Positions 1-7,921 of a stretch of 64,000 bases of DNA are shown here, piece after piece. The position numbers were made by a program, and so were the translations under genes. Source of the stretch: a virus; the IMG/VR virus record IMGVR_UViG_3300020474_000006, positions 1 through 64,000 of that record. One strand, written 5' to 3'. Every line of letters starts with the position of its first letter. Positions within the stretch are counted from its first letter, which is position 1. The notes beneath the pieces are model-generated. The model ran no database searches and was not told the DNA's origin. It saw nothing but the letters and a program-made list of their open reading frames with translations.

Positions 1-47
1 ACTCCTTCTACAAATTCAAGGTACTTTTCGGTATCAACTTTAGTCAT
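1..47 (-). CDS. 5' end of an unidentified gene, cut by the window edge
   Basis: Reading from the ATG at 45-47 towards base 1 gives an open frame of 15 full codons (starting MTKVDTEKYL). It overlaps the stop of the 114-residue gene by 8 bases, which is the coupling style seen throughout this operon. It lies immediately after gp41 and one small gene. Too little is visible to assign a family; cyanophages often carry nucleotide-metabolism or hypothetical genes here, but that is context only. Confidence 0.6.
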   Translation of the reverse strand, partial: MTKVDTEKYLEFVEG

Positions 48-384
48 GAAAATCAGGGATAAATGGTTCTTGGCAATCTTCGGGGAGTTGTTTGGTTTGT
101 TTTTTCTTATTATTGAATTCGACGAATATCTCATCAAATTCTTCATCAGAAACTTCTTTCCAACTACCACCAACACCACCGTCCATATTGACGACGATAT
201 CTTTTGTAGGTAATTGCTTAGCAGAGGTAACATTAACAATGTCACCAGGCAGAGGAATGAAAGTAAAATAGTGTCCGTCCCAACGACGGTTTCTCATACT
301 CATGAGATTGACTGCATCTCTTTCGATGCCACAGTCAGCAATCTTTTCACCTCTGGGATTGAATACAGAATAGTAACCTCTCAT
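40..384 (-). CDS. conserved-looking hypothetical protein downstream of gp41
   Basis: A 114-residue soluble protein with no signal peptide or membrane segment. The N-terminal half is mixed and hydrophobic (MRGYYSVFNPRGEK), with an RNRRWDGHYF patch near residues 31-40. The C-terminal third is acidic (EEFDEIFVEF) and then lysine-rich. I do not recognise a family. It overlaps the end of gp41 by 4 bases (ATGA type) and the next gene by 8 bases, so it is co-transcribed and probably translationally coupled with the primosomal helicase. A replication-associated or nucleotide-metabolism role is only a guess from position. Confidence 0.7.
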   Translation of the reverse strand: MRGYYSVFNPRGEKIADCGIERDAVNLMSMRNRRWDGHYFTFIPLPGDIVNVTSAKQLPTKDIVVNMDGGVGGSWKEVSDEEFDEIFVEFNNKKKQTKQLPEDCQEPFIPDFHD

Positions 385-1760
385 GAGAACTTAAATCCCT
401 CAAATGATTTTTTTGGTTTTGCTTCCTCGTTATTATACTCTTCTTCTCTACCACTGTCAAGGATGTCATCTTGTGCAGACTGTTCACAATCATACAAACG
501 CATCTTGGCACGGTCAATACCAACCACAAACCTCTTGGAGATGGTTGGATCATTATATCTATTCTTCAATTGCTTCACCATAATTTGCCCGAGTCCTTCA
601 AGATCTTCAGTTGAAATAAGGGCAAACATAAGATCAGCAGTAGCAGGGAGACCAAAGGACTCACTAGTATCAGTAAGCTCAACATCACTGCTACCATAAC
701 CAGAACGAGTGGTCTGGGTGGCAGATACGATAGGGACGTTTGCTTCGCAAGCGAGTCCTCTAAGTTCTTCAGCAATAGCCTTGACAACTGTATATGAATT
801 GACATTGCTACCAGCGCGATATCTTTCGGAAGCACATATATTAAGGTAATCAACAAAAATAATATCAGGTCTAAATGACTTCTTAAGTGCAAGTTCATTA
901 AGAAGTGCCCTAAAGTGTCCACTATGTGCGCTTGCAGTTGGGTATTCTTTAATTATAAGAGAACCTTGAGTTTTTTGAGATAGTTTTGTTACCTTTTCAT
1001 CAAACATTACTTTCGGAAGTTCGGTTATCTCCTGAATAGGTACATTGAGTAAGTTAGCATCAATTCGCTCCGCAATTTTCTCTTCAGCCATTTCAGCCGT
1101 GATGTATAATACATTTTTCCCTCCCAAGAGTGCGGCAGCTGCAACATGACACATAAACAAACTTTTGCCGACACCAGTGCCAGCGAGAGCAATGTTAAGT
1201 GTTTTATTCGGGAGACCACCCTTCGTAATTTTGTTGAAATACTCAAGGTCGAATGGGATTTTATCTTCTTTGCGGTGGTATGATTCATATCTTGCCTCAT
1301 AATCAAGTAGGTAGTCATGTCCTACGTGAGCATCAAAAGAAACTGCCAGAGCTTCTGATAGAATACTAGGGATTGCATCACGGTCTTTCTTATCATCTTT
1401 TCCATCGGCAAGAGCAATGGATTCCATCAGTGCCAAATAGATGGCACGATCTCGACACCACTTCTCTGTGGTATCACATAACCAATCATAGTCAGTGGCA
1501 ACATCTTCAAGGTAACTAATAAGTTTAGTCACTTCAGTAAAAGAAGTATCAGTGATGTCCTGACGTTTCTCTACCTCAATACACAGAACTTCTTTTGTTG
1601 CAGGTTTATTATACTCTGTGACAAATTTTACAATCTCATCAAAAGTAATTCTCTGATGTGGATCCTCAAAGTAATCCGTCTTTATAAAAGGTATCACCTT
1701 ACGAAGATACTCCTCATTATAAAGAAGATTTCTTAAAATTAGGATTTCAACTTTGTCCAT
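381..1760 (-). CDS. gp41: gp41 replicative DNA helicase (DnaB family)
   Basis: A 459-residue hexameric 5'-3' helicase of the phage primosome. It unwinds the replication fork ahead of gp43 and works with the primase and loader. The RecA-like core shows Walker A AGTGVGKS (residues 193-200) and Walker B IIFVDYLN (300-307); the N-terminal about 170 residues match the DnaB/gp41 helical domain. Length is close to T4 gp41 (475). The ATG at 1758-1760 is preferred over an in-frame TTG 12 bases upstream. The gene overlaps the end of the hydroxylase-like gene by 14 bases, with no obvious ribosome site of its own, which suggests translational coupling. It is the last clear core gene in the gp43-uvsX-gp41 operon. 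Identification is secure from motifs and synteny. Confidence 0.97.
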   Translation of the reverse strand: MDKVEILILRNLLYNEEYLRKVIPFIKTDYFEDPHQRITFDEIVKFVTEYNKPATKEVLCIEVEKRQDITDTSFTEVTKLISYLEDVATDYDWLCDTTEKWCRDRAIYLALMESIALADGKDDKKDRDAIPSILSEALAVSFDAHVGHDYLLDYEARYESYHRKEDKIPFDLEYFNKITKGGLPNKTLNIALAGTGVGKSLFMCHVAAAALLGGKNVLYITAEMAEEKIAERIDANLLNVPIQEITELPKVMFDEKVTKLSQKTQGSLIIKEYPTASAHSGHFRALLNELALKKSFRPDIIFVDYLNICASERYRAGSNVNSYTVVKAIAEELRGLACEANVPIVSATQTTRSGYGSSDVELTDTSESFGLPATADLMFALISTEDLEGLGQIMVKQLKNRYNDPTISKRFVVGIDRAKMRLYDCEQSAQDDILDSGREEEYNNEEAKPKKSFEGFKFS

Positions 1761-2289
1761 GCGGAATATCAAATACGAAGGTTATACGTGTTTCATCACC
1801 GATATTAACGGTGCCATGAGGTAGTTTATTATTAAACCAAAGGAGAGTTCCTGGTTCAACAATGGCAGTTTCTTTGCCACAGAAATATTGATACCTTCCA
1901 AGTATTGAAAGGTGATATCTGTTTCTGCTCAGATAGTATGTGCCCTCGTCAACATGTGATCCTACAATTTCATCGATAGGAAGTGAAAGAAAACCGCATC
2001 TGTGAATGTCTGCATTCTTAAAGTACTTGCGTATGATCTTTCGGATTTCACTATGATGTGCATAAGCAGGAGTTTTGATGTTAATCTCAGAGTCTCCAAC
2101 AAAGTCTTCTTTGGTTTTGACTCCACCCATTATAAGTTGAAGTGCGCTGGTTGGCAAGTCTGCAAACCCCCTATCAACTAAAGACTGGGAGTCCTTCAGA
2201 TTTTTCTGATGGTCCCAGTCCTGTGGATATTTCTTGAGTTGTTCAATAACTGTGGATACGTTGATTCCAGTTTTAATAACCTTAATCAT
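1747..2289 (-). CDS. aspartyl/asparaginyl beta-hydroxylase-like 2OG-Fe(II) oxygenase
   Basis: A 180-residue protein resembling the Asp/Asn beta-hydroxylase family (double-stranded beta-helix oxygenases using 2-oxoglutarate, Fe(II) and O2). Visible candidate ligands are H112 and D114 in GSHVDEG, H158 in LPHGT, and R168 in DETRITFVFD as the 2-oxoglutarate-binding arginine. The RYHLSI strand before the core and the NNKLPHG turn are typical of the family. It lies between an HNH endonuclease gene (TAATG, 1-base overlap) and gp41 (14-base overlap), so it is co-expressed with replication genes. The substrate is unknown; protein, nucleotide or DNA-base hydroxylation are all possible. The fold call is good and the reaction is inferred. 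Confidence 0.8.
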   Translation of the reverse strand: MIKVIKTGINVSTVIEQLKKYPQDWDHQKNLKDSQSLVDRGFADLPTSALQLIMGGVKTKEDFVGDSEINIKTPAYAHHSEIRKIIRKYFKNADIHRCGFLSLPIDEIVGSHVDEGTYYLSRNRYHLSILGRYQYFCGKETAIVEPGTLLWFNNKLPHGTVNIGDETRITFVFDIPHGQS

Positions 2290-2804
2290 TAAATCTCTTG
2301 TTTATATTTTTTCCTGTTAGGTTCGTTGTCTTTTGGAACTACCCACATAAGATTGTCTCCATGATTATTCAATGGATCGGCATCAATATGATCCACAAGA
2401 GCAGTATCACGAATCCATTGTTTAGCAGACTCAGGACAAATATCCCAATCTTTTTTGGGGATTGGGGGGTATTCATCGATAGTTTTCCAGGATTCTGCAA
2501 CAGCACGATGAACTGCTATTGTCATTTTCTGAGGTCCTCCTTCATAATTTCTACGAAATACAAAGTCATCAAATAAATTTTCTGGAATATAAACATCAAA
2601 TTTAAGACAAGTGAGAACTTGACTTCCATCCGCATTAAATCTAGGTTTATTAATTAACGATAGAAATTTATTACTCTTTTTACTATAAATTCTACCATCA
2701 TAAGAAACAAAATAATCAGGTATAATTTTACCATATCTAATTAATGGTTTAAATTCTTCTTGATTCGGAAAATCATTCCCATACAAGATATCAATAATAC
2801 TCAT
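2289..2804 (-). CDS. NUMOD4/HNH homing-type endonuclease
   Basis: A 171-residue protein with a NUMOD4-like N-terminal segment (YFVSYDGRIYSKK, about residues 31-43) and a C-terminal HNH nuclease motif: H99 in VHRAVAESW, H139 in VDHIDADPLNN, and DNLMWV (150-155). This arrangement is typical of free-standing phage homing endonucleases that cut a related phage's DNA and spread by repair. It sits between uvsX (12-base gap) and the 2OG oxygenase gene (TAATG overlap), in the middle of the core replication operon. All recognisable catalytic residues are present, so it looks intact. The target site cannot be read from the sequence. A non-mobile domesticated nuclease is the alternative. Confidence 0.85.
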   Translation of the reverse strand: MSIIDILYGNDFPNQEEFKPLIRYGKIIPDYFVSYDGRIYSKKSNKFLSLINKPRFNADGSQVLTCLKFDVYIPENLFDDFVFRRNYEGGPQKMTIAVHRAVAESWKTIDEYPPIPKKDWDICPESAKQWIRDTALVDHIDADPLNNHGDNLMWVVPKDNEPNRKKYKQEI

Positions 2805-2816
2805 TACTTACCTTTA

Positions 2817-3821
2817 CTAAGATCCATAACTAAACTCCTCCTTTGCAATTGCATCAAGTTTCTCCATTACCTCTGGTGTGAAGTATGCTTCTGGGTCTTT
2901 ATAGATTGCTTTGGCGTAGACTTTCTTACCATCTATCTCATAACGACCTGCAACATTTTTCCAGAGACCTCCCAGTTCACCCAACTCAAGAAGACCATAA
3001 TATCGATCAAGACCACGCTCATCGTAATACAAACGTATGGTAACATCTTTGTTCTCCTTACTTAAACGTGACTTTGCTGTCTTAGCTTTAATAAGATTTC
3101 CAATGACTTCTGTTCCATCCTTCTCTTTCTTTTTGCTGAGATAAATGATTGTAGACGCTGCATATTTGAGACCGCTGCCTCCGCCCATTTCTTTGGTGGG
3201 AACGTATGATCCGATGACATCATAGGTATGATTGGTGACGATTAATGGAATTTTTGCTTGACCAAGTTTGAGTGTAAGCATACGGAATGCTCCCTTAACA
3301 AGTTGAGATTTGGTCATGTCCCTGACTTGCTTATCGTCTAAAGCATCACGAATCTCCTTCTCTGTGGAAAGCATACCAAGAGAGTCTAACACAAACATGC
3401 AGGGTCTGCGTTCTTCTTCAGATTTTTTTAAGTATATGTCTACTGCCTTCAGTGCCTTAGTTCTAAACTCCTCAATGGTAACAACATTAACCACCACCAG
3501 GCGATCCATGTCTACCCCACGACTTGCGATAAGACCCTTGTTGACAGCGGCTTCAGTGTCAAAATATAGACAATAACCATCAGGATTAGAATCAAGGAAA
3601 TTCTTGACGACTGCCAGGCTGAAGAAAGTTTTTCCAGTGCTAGACTCGCCAGCAATGGCAGTAATCTTATTCCCAGATACGCCACCAAATATACTACCTG
3701 AACAAAGTCCGTTAAAGATGTACGAACCTGTGTCCACGAAAGTTTCTGTGTCGTCGATGTCTCTTGCGAGTTTGGTATAGTCATCTCCAATCTCTTTTAC
3801 AATCTCTTTTAAAAAATCCAT
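2817..3821 (-). CDS. uvsX: UvsX recombinase (RecA family)
   Basis: A 334-residue strand-exchange protein that coats ssDNA (loaded by UvsY), pairs it with homologous duplex and starts recombination-dependent replication. Walker A is GESSTGKT (residues 58-65) and the Walker B region reads PCMFVLDSLGML. The lysine-rich stretch around SKKKEKDGT and the glycine-rich loop EMGGGSG correspond to the DNA-binding loops of RecA. It is shorter than T4 UvsX (391), mainly at the C-terminus. It overlaps the small upstream gene by one base (TAATG). UvsY is encoded about 22 kb away in this window. Confidence 0.97.
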   Translation of the reverse strand: MDFLKEIVKEIGDDYTKLARDIDDTETFVDTGSYIFNGLCSGSIFGGVSGNKITAIAGESSTGKTFFSLAVVKNFLDSNPDGYCLYFDTEAAVNKGLIASRGVDMDRLVVVNVVTIEEFRTKALKAVDIYLKKSEEERRPCMFVLDSLGMLSTEKEIRDALDDKQVRDMTKSQLVKGAFRMLTLKLGQAKIPLIVTNHTYDVIGSYVPTKEMGGGSGLKYAASTIIYLSKKKEKDGTEVIGNLIKAKTAKSRLSKENKDVTIRLYYDERGLDRYYGLLELGELGGLWKNVAGRYEIDGKKVYAKAIYKDPEAYFTPEVMEKLDAIAKEEFSYGS

Positions 3822-3991
3822 TACAGTACAAATCCAAATTTTTCACGGGCAATTTTTTTGTAAGGTCCACCAGGATTCTCCTCACGAATCTCCTTAATAG
3901 TTTTTAATTTTTGATAAAGAGAAGTATCTCCTCCAAGTCGAAGAGCACCCACAATTGTTGCTAGTTCTTTATCAGTGATAGGCAGGTCCAT
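3821..3991 (-). CDS. small conserved-looking protein between gp43 and uvsX
   Basis: A 56-residue protein starting MDLPITDKEL. The start at 3989-3991 forms a TAATG overlap with the gp43 stop; a longer frame reaching into gp43 is less likely. It is soluble, moderately basic and probably helical (KLKTIKEIREE) with a Gly-Pro turn (NPGGPYKK) and a C-terminal basic segment. It overlaps the uvsX start by one base. I do not recognise a named family. Position between polymerase and recombinase, with coupling on both sides, suggests a replication accessory role. Confidence 0.75.
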   Translation of the reverse strand: MDLPITDKELATIVGALRLGGDTSLYQKLKTIKEIREENPGGPYKKIAREKFGFVL

Positions 3992-6486
3992 TAGGAGAAA
4001 AATAGTTCTAGGTTTACAGTTTTTTCGACATTCCAACCGATAGCATCAAGGATTGCTTTCAGTGGTTCGACAAAGGACTTTTCAAATTGTAAGTCATAGT
4101 CGATGTACTTGTCAAGATCAAGTTCATGTGGAAAATCTTGAATGAATGAGATAATATTCTCATGAATAATATTTGGTTTTTTCAAATAACAAAATTTAAT
4201 TTTCTCACCATTCTGAATCAAAGAATATTTGTTAGTGAGTTTTTTCTCTTTAATGTAATGATTATAGAGAAGTGCTCCACGACAATGAATCGGGGTTCCC
4301 TTAGCATATATGTCAGAAGAAGATTTATACTTCACAACATCTGATACTGAACGAGGGAATGAGATTTGTTCGGGAGGAAGTTTCTTAAACTCTGCGCGGG
4401 ACTTATCAATAAACTCAATAACGTCATCTTCAGTGCCAGTCATCATCAACTTCAAGGCGTCCTTAATCATCTTCCTACACGGAGCAGGTGTAGATGATTT
4501 AACTGCCTCAATACCCATCATCTTAAGTTTAGGGTCTTCATATCGAACACCTTCACTATCCCACACGTTAAGAATGTATCGCTTCTTCGCAGTCCAGATG
4601 CCACGATCAGCAATATTCTCACGCTTCATTTGCATTTTCTGGTCATACGCCGATACATACGTCGCCAGTTCGCTGTAGCACTGGTCAATGTACGGTTCCA
4701 ATTTGTCACTACAGACCATATCAAGTAACTCCACAACTTTTGCTTTGTCGCTAGACTTATTAGCAAAAAATTTATCAACAAGAGGTCCAAGATTAAGATA
4801 AATTGAATCTGTGTCAGATGCAATTACGTAGTCCTCGTCGATTGTAGACAACAGTTTATTTAGATACTGATTCATCTTACTCTCAATCCAACGGATAGAG
4901 ACTTGACCAGAAAGCGTAATCGCCTCCGCATTGGCCAGTTTATAGTACCTAAAATACTGATTACCGATAGCACCATAAGCAGAGTTGAGTGAAATTTTCT
5001 TAGCCATCTGGATATTGTTGCACCGGGCAATCTCCTTTTCCAGTGTCTTAGTAGGTGTCTTCTCATATTCTTGCTTTGCCTGAAGCATTCTCTTCTTAAA
5101 GATTACACGATCTCCATACATTTTTTCCATGAGTTCTGGTAGGAACCCACGAACATCTTTACGATACATGGCACCATTTGCACACACCGCATTATCCTTA
5201 TACAACTCAAAGTTTATCTCTTCATTAAGTATTTTATCAACGGTAGCTGTTGGATGTCGCTCATCAAGGAGCGTCTCTGGAGAGATATTATACTGCATAA
5301 TAAGATGAGGGTAGAGAGAGTTAAGGTCAAAACTGACAACCCAATCATACTTTCCTGGAATTGGTTCCTTGACATAAGCACCAGCGTACTTTTCGTTTTT
5401 GTCAGACCTAATCTTGGGAGGGATAACAATATCCCGTTTCTTCAGATAATTATAGATGATATTGTCCCACATACGGACCTGATAGAACACATCTGCATAG
5501 TTGACCTTGGCATCATAGGCCATAGTCAATGCAAGTTCAATCAGTTTCATCTTGTCTTCCAAACGGTCAACAAGTTCTACGTCAACGATGTTATATTCAA
5601 TAAACTTCTGCCAACCCTTGGTATAGAAATCTTTAAAGGTATCAAACTCAGAGTGATCTAGTTTCTTTTGACCTAACTCCACCTCAGCTATGTAGTCAAG
5701 ACGATATGACTCTTGTGCTTTATATGTAAACTTCTTATACAAATCAAGATAGTCAAGTTGAGTCAATCCACCAACATCAAATACGATTTGCTTTCTACCT
5801 TGAATATAAATTTCTCCTTCAGTTACAAGACCCCAATTAGAGAAACGCTTCATTAACTTCTCTCCAAGCACCCTGTTAAGACGCTTACAGATGTACGGAA
5901 TATCGAACATCTGAATGTTCCATCCAGTCACAACATCAGGAACATCTTGCATCCAATAATTAATGAAGTGACTTAGTAACTCATGTTCTGTTGGACAATG
6001 ATGATATGTTACATTCTTCTGCTTATTAAGAAAAGGTTTAACACCCCAAGTAACTATTTGCTTGGTAGTATAATCCTGAATAGTAATCGCAAGAATTTCT
6101 TCTGAGGCAGACTCCACGTTTGGAAATCCATGCTCAGCAGTTGTCTCAATATCAAGAGTTACCAATTTTATTTGACTAATGTCAAACTTAATCTCATTTT
6201 CAGGATACTTCTCAGAAATATATTGATAGATGTATCGATCATTACCATAGATCTCAAATCCATCAACTTCATCATACTTCTTGTAGAACTCACGACAATC
6301 GCGAACACTACCAGGATGAATCTCTTCTACAGGTTCTCCACTTAATGTTCGATACTTTGAATCTCTCTTAGATTTCACAAATAAGGTAGGAAAGAATTCA
6401 TCTCTGTGTTCATACCTCCTACCATTCTCAACTCCTCGAATAAGGAACTGATTTCCAATCAACTGAACATTAGTGTAGAAACGCAT
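3991..6486 (-). CDS. gp43: gp43 DNA polymerase (family B)
   Basis: An 831-residue replicative polymerase with a 3'-5' proofreading exonuclease. Exo I is DIETT at residues 112-116, matching the position of the T4 exonuclease aspartate and glutamate; Exo II lies in VVTGWNIQMFDIPY and Exo III in YNIVDVELVD. Polymerase motifs are SFDLNSLYP (A), KISLNSAYG (B) and SDTDSIY (C). It is somewhat shorter than T4 gp43 (898). It follows two Sm-like proteins with a 1-base overlap and is presumably transcribed from the perfect sigma70-type promoter at 7086-7114. RegA, encoded nearby, is a known repressor of translation of T4 replication genes. Confidence 0.98.
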   Translation of the reverse strand: MRFYTNVQLIGNQFLIRGVENGRRYEHRDEFFPTLFVKSKRDSKYRTLSGEPVEEIHPGSVRDCREFYKKYDEVDGFEIYGNDRYIYQYISEKYPENEIKFDISQIKLVTLDIETTAEHGFPNVESASEEILAITIQDYTTKQIVTWGVKPFLNKQKNVTYHHCPTEHELLSHFINYWMQDVPDVVTGWNIQMFDIPYICKRLNRVLGEKLMKRFSNWGLVTEGEIYIQGRKQIVFDVGGLTQLDYLDLYKKFTYKAQESYRLDYIAEVELGQKKLDHSEFDTFKDFYTKGWQKFIEYNIVDVELVDRLEDKMKLIELALTMAYDAKVNYADVFYQVRMWDNIIYNYLKKRDIVIPPKIRSDKNEKYAGAYVKEPIPGKYDWVVSFDLNSLYPHLIMQYNISPETLLDERHPTATVDKILNEEINFELYKDNAVCANGAMYRKDVRGFLPELMEKMYGDRVIFKKRMLQAKQEYEKTPTKTLEKEIARCNNIQMAKKISLNSAYGAIGNQYFRYYKLANAEAITLSGQVSIRWIESKMNQYLNKLLSTIDEDYVIASDTDSIYLNLGPLVDKFFANKSSDKAKVVELLDMVCSDKLEPYIDQCYSELATYVSAYDQKMQMKRENIADRGIWTAKKRYILNVWDSEGVRYEDPKLKMMGIEAVKSSTPAPCRKMIKDALKLMMTGTEDDVIEFIDKSRAEFKKLPPEQISFPRSVSDVVKYKSSSDIYAKGTPIHCRGALLYNHYIKEKKLTNKYSLIQNGEKIKFCYLKKPNIIHENIISFIQDFPHELDLDKYIDYDLQFEKSFVEPLKAILDAIGWNVEKTVNLELFFS

Positions 6487-6746
6487 TACTTAGTGAGTTC
6501 TTCGTACTTTTCAACTAGGGTGGGCATGGGTTCTGTAAGAGTAACAATCTTATCAGAACTAATCATAAATTCGTCTTGACGAGATACATTTAGTAACCAG
6601 GGTTCCAATGTTCCATCATCCTTTAACAAGAAAGGATTAGTCATTTTACAATCAGGTTCTCCGATATCTGCTCCTACTTCGTCAATCTGAGTTATCAGAA
6701 TCTGACCCGTCGTCAGTAGTAGTGCTTTTATTGTTGTCTTTTCCAT
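6486..6746 (-). CDS. Sm-like small protein, paralogue A
   Basis: An 86-residue protein just upstream of gp43 (1-base overlap). It aligns by eye with three other small proteins in this window, sharing the order: LxxxTGQ/SGE segment (KALLLTTGQ), a NPF-type strand (TNPFLLK), PW (LEPWLLN), a DKIVTLTEP strand, and a terminal KYEE. This looks like a compact five-strand Sm/Lsm-like barrel, but that is inferred from pattern, not shown. Its first 65 bases overlap the end of paralogue B in another frame. A link to polymerase expression or function is suggested only by location. Confidence 0.8.
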   Translation of the reverse strand: MEKTTIKALLLTTGQILITQIDEVGADIGEPDCKMTNPFLLKDDGTLEPWLLNVSRQDEFMISSDKIVTLTEPMPTLVEKYEELTK

Positions 6747-7065
6747 AACTTACAATGTCCTCAATGTACATTTCTTTTAATTTGAATGCTGGTTCTACCA
6801 TTGTCACCAACCAATCAGATGGGATGGGAACAGTTTCTTCAGCAGATAAAGGAATCCAAGGGAATAAAGATACTTCGTATCCCGCTTTTTTTGTATTTCC
6901 CTTCTGAAGTTCTGGAATGACATTAGGGTCTCTCATCTTAATTACACACGGGCGATTAAGATAATAACCAACTACTCTACGAGCATCATCCTCACCTACA
7001 GTCATCTCTTTGACATCTGCGATCATGTCTTCTCCCGATTTTAGGAGTATTAGTTTAATTGCCAT
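6682..7065 (-). CDS. Sm-like small protein, paralogue B
   Basis: A 127-residue protein and the first gene of the gp43 operon. The conserved core (KLILLKSGEDMIADV, NRPCVIKM, FPWIPLS, DWLVTMVEP, EMYIEDI) matches paralogues A, C and D. The tail is low-complexity and acidic (NNKSTTTDDGSDSDN) and is encoded by the stretch that also encodes the start of paralogue A. The start is supported by an AAGGA ribosome site about 10 bases upstream and a consensus sigma70 promoter about 20 bases upstream. Function unknown. Confidence 0.82.
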   Translation of the reverse strand: MAIKLILLKSGEDMIADVKEMTVGEDDARRVVGYYLNRPCVIKMRDPNVIPELQKGNTKKAGYEVSLFPWIPLSAEETVPIPSDWLVTMVEPAFKLKEMYIEDIVSYGKDNNKSTTTDDGSDSDNSD

Positions 7066-7085
7066 TAGTCAGTTTTTCCTTCAGT

Positions 7086-7114
7086 AATTATAGCAAGAAA
7101 AAAGAGGGGTGTCA
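7086..7114 (-). promoter_or_regulatory. consensus sigma70 promoter of the gp43 operon
   Basis: On the minus strand TTGACA (7109-7114) is followed after exactly 17 bases by TATAAT (7086-7091), a full match to the sigma70 consensus. It drives paralogue B, A and gp43; transcription would start near 7079. The -35 lies inside the 3' arm of the terminator hairpin of the upstream purC unit, and the terminator U-run forms the spacer. Confidence 0.85.
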
Positions 7115-7137
7115 ACTGGATTTTGCCAGTTACCCCT
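7095..7137 (-). terminator. intrinsic terminator after purC
   Basis: The hairpin is formed by AGGGGT/ACCCCT and AACTGG/CCAGTT with a 3-base bulge and a 6-base loop. Read on the minus strand it is followed by a run of six T. It lies about 30 bases after the purC stop and overlaps the next promoter. Confidence 0.88.
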
Positions 7138-7166
7138 CCGTCTGCGGCGACGATATTCAATTCTAT

Positions 7167-7865
7167 TTATTGGATTGCCAGTGGTTGCAATCGGTCAAGG
7201 ATCTCACGATAAGCAGGAACGATATCTCCTTCATCCTTTCGGAACAAATCCTTATCAAATCTTTTATCACTACCAATCTTCCATAGTCTCATACTGTCAG
7301 GACTAATCTCATCGGCAAGATACAAATCACCATGAGCATCATAACCATACTCAACTTTAAAATCTACTAGATCAATACCCAAGATGTAGAACATCTGACG
7401 AAGGTAATCATTAATCCGCAAGGTTATCTCAATAAAAGGTTCTGGGTCATATCCCATCAGACGCACACGATCTGGTGTAAGTAGAGGATCGTGCTTGGTA
7501 TCATCCTTTAAAAAGAATTCTACAATCGGTTGTGGTAGTGGAACTCCTTCTTTCAGAGTTGTCTCACGAACAATAGACCCAGCAGCACGATTACGACAGA
7601 TAACTTCTAGTGGAACGATATCTACCTTCTTACAAATCATCTTGTTAGCACCAACCATATTAATATAATGAGTTGGGATGTGTTCCTTGGCAAGTTTCTC
7701 AAAGATGATAGATGAGATACTACAGCAAAGAGATCCTTTTCCTAAAGGATGGTCTTCCTTCTCTCCGTTCCCTGCAGTGACTTTATCATGATACTCAATG
7801 ATGACTTGCTCTGCATCATCACCTTGATATACGGTTTTTACCTTTCCTTCGGTAATTACTTCCAT
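7167..7865 (-). CDS. purC: PurC, SAICAR synthetase
   Basis: A 232-residue phosphoribosylaminoimidazole-succinocarboxamide synthase, which condenses CAIR with aspartate using ATP in purine synthesis. Family signatures are EGKVKTVYQG at the start, PLGKGSLCC, CRNRAAGSIVRE, and DEISPDSMRLW near the C-terminus; the length is normal. It is a known type of cyanophage auxiliary metabolic gene, presumably raising purine supply for phage DNA synthesis. The start codon directly abuts a hairpin plus U-run and has no visible ribosome site. A separate terminator follows, so it is a one-gene unit or a read-through product of hsp20. Confidence 0.97.
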   Translation of the reverse strand: MEVITEGKVKTVYQGDDAEQVIIEYHDKVTAGNGEKEDHPLGKGSLCCSISSIIFEKLAKEHIPTHYINMVGANKMICKKVDIVPLEVICRNRAAGSIVRETTLKEGVPLPQPIVEFFLKDDTKHDPLLTPDRVRLMGYDPEPFIEITLRINDYLRQMFYILGIDLVDFKVEYGYDAHGDLYLADEISPDSMRLWKIGSDKRFDKDLFRKDEGDIVPAYREILDRLQPLAIQ

Positions 7866-7892
7866 AAAAAAGAGGGTGTTTTATCACCCCCT
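7866..7892 (-). terminator. hairpin with U-run between hsp20 and purC
   Basis: On the minus strand GGGTG-loop-CACCC is followed by TC and six T, and the next base begins the purC ATG. As a terminator it would end the hsp20 message. As a 5' leader hairpin it would sit directly in front of the purC start codon. Confidence 0.65.
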
Positions 7893-7921
7893 AGTATACC
7901 ACATATATCAGTTAAAACCAA
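7893..7921 (-). promoter_or_regulatory. possible extended -10 promoter for purC
   Basis: On the minus strand TATACT (7893-7898) preceded by TGG gives an extended -10. A poor -35 (TTGGTT, 7916-7921) lies 17 bases upstream, within the end of hsp20. A transcript would begin at or in the hairpin before purC. Tentative. Confidence 0.35.

Noticed and set aside
1-47. Naming the partial gene mazG or another nucleotide enzyme
   Set aside because: Only 15 residues are visible; context alone is not enough.
214-699. 161-codon plus-strand frame opposite gp41
   Set aside because: Overlaps the helicase gene, Ser-rich with no recognisable domain; a shadow of the real gene.
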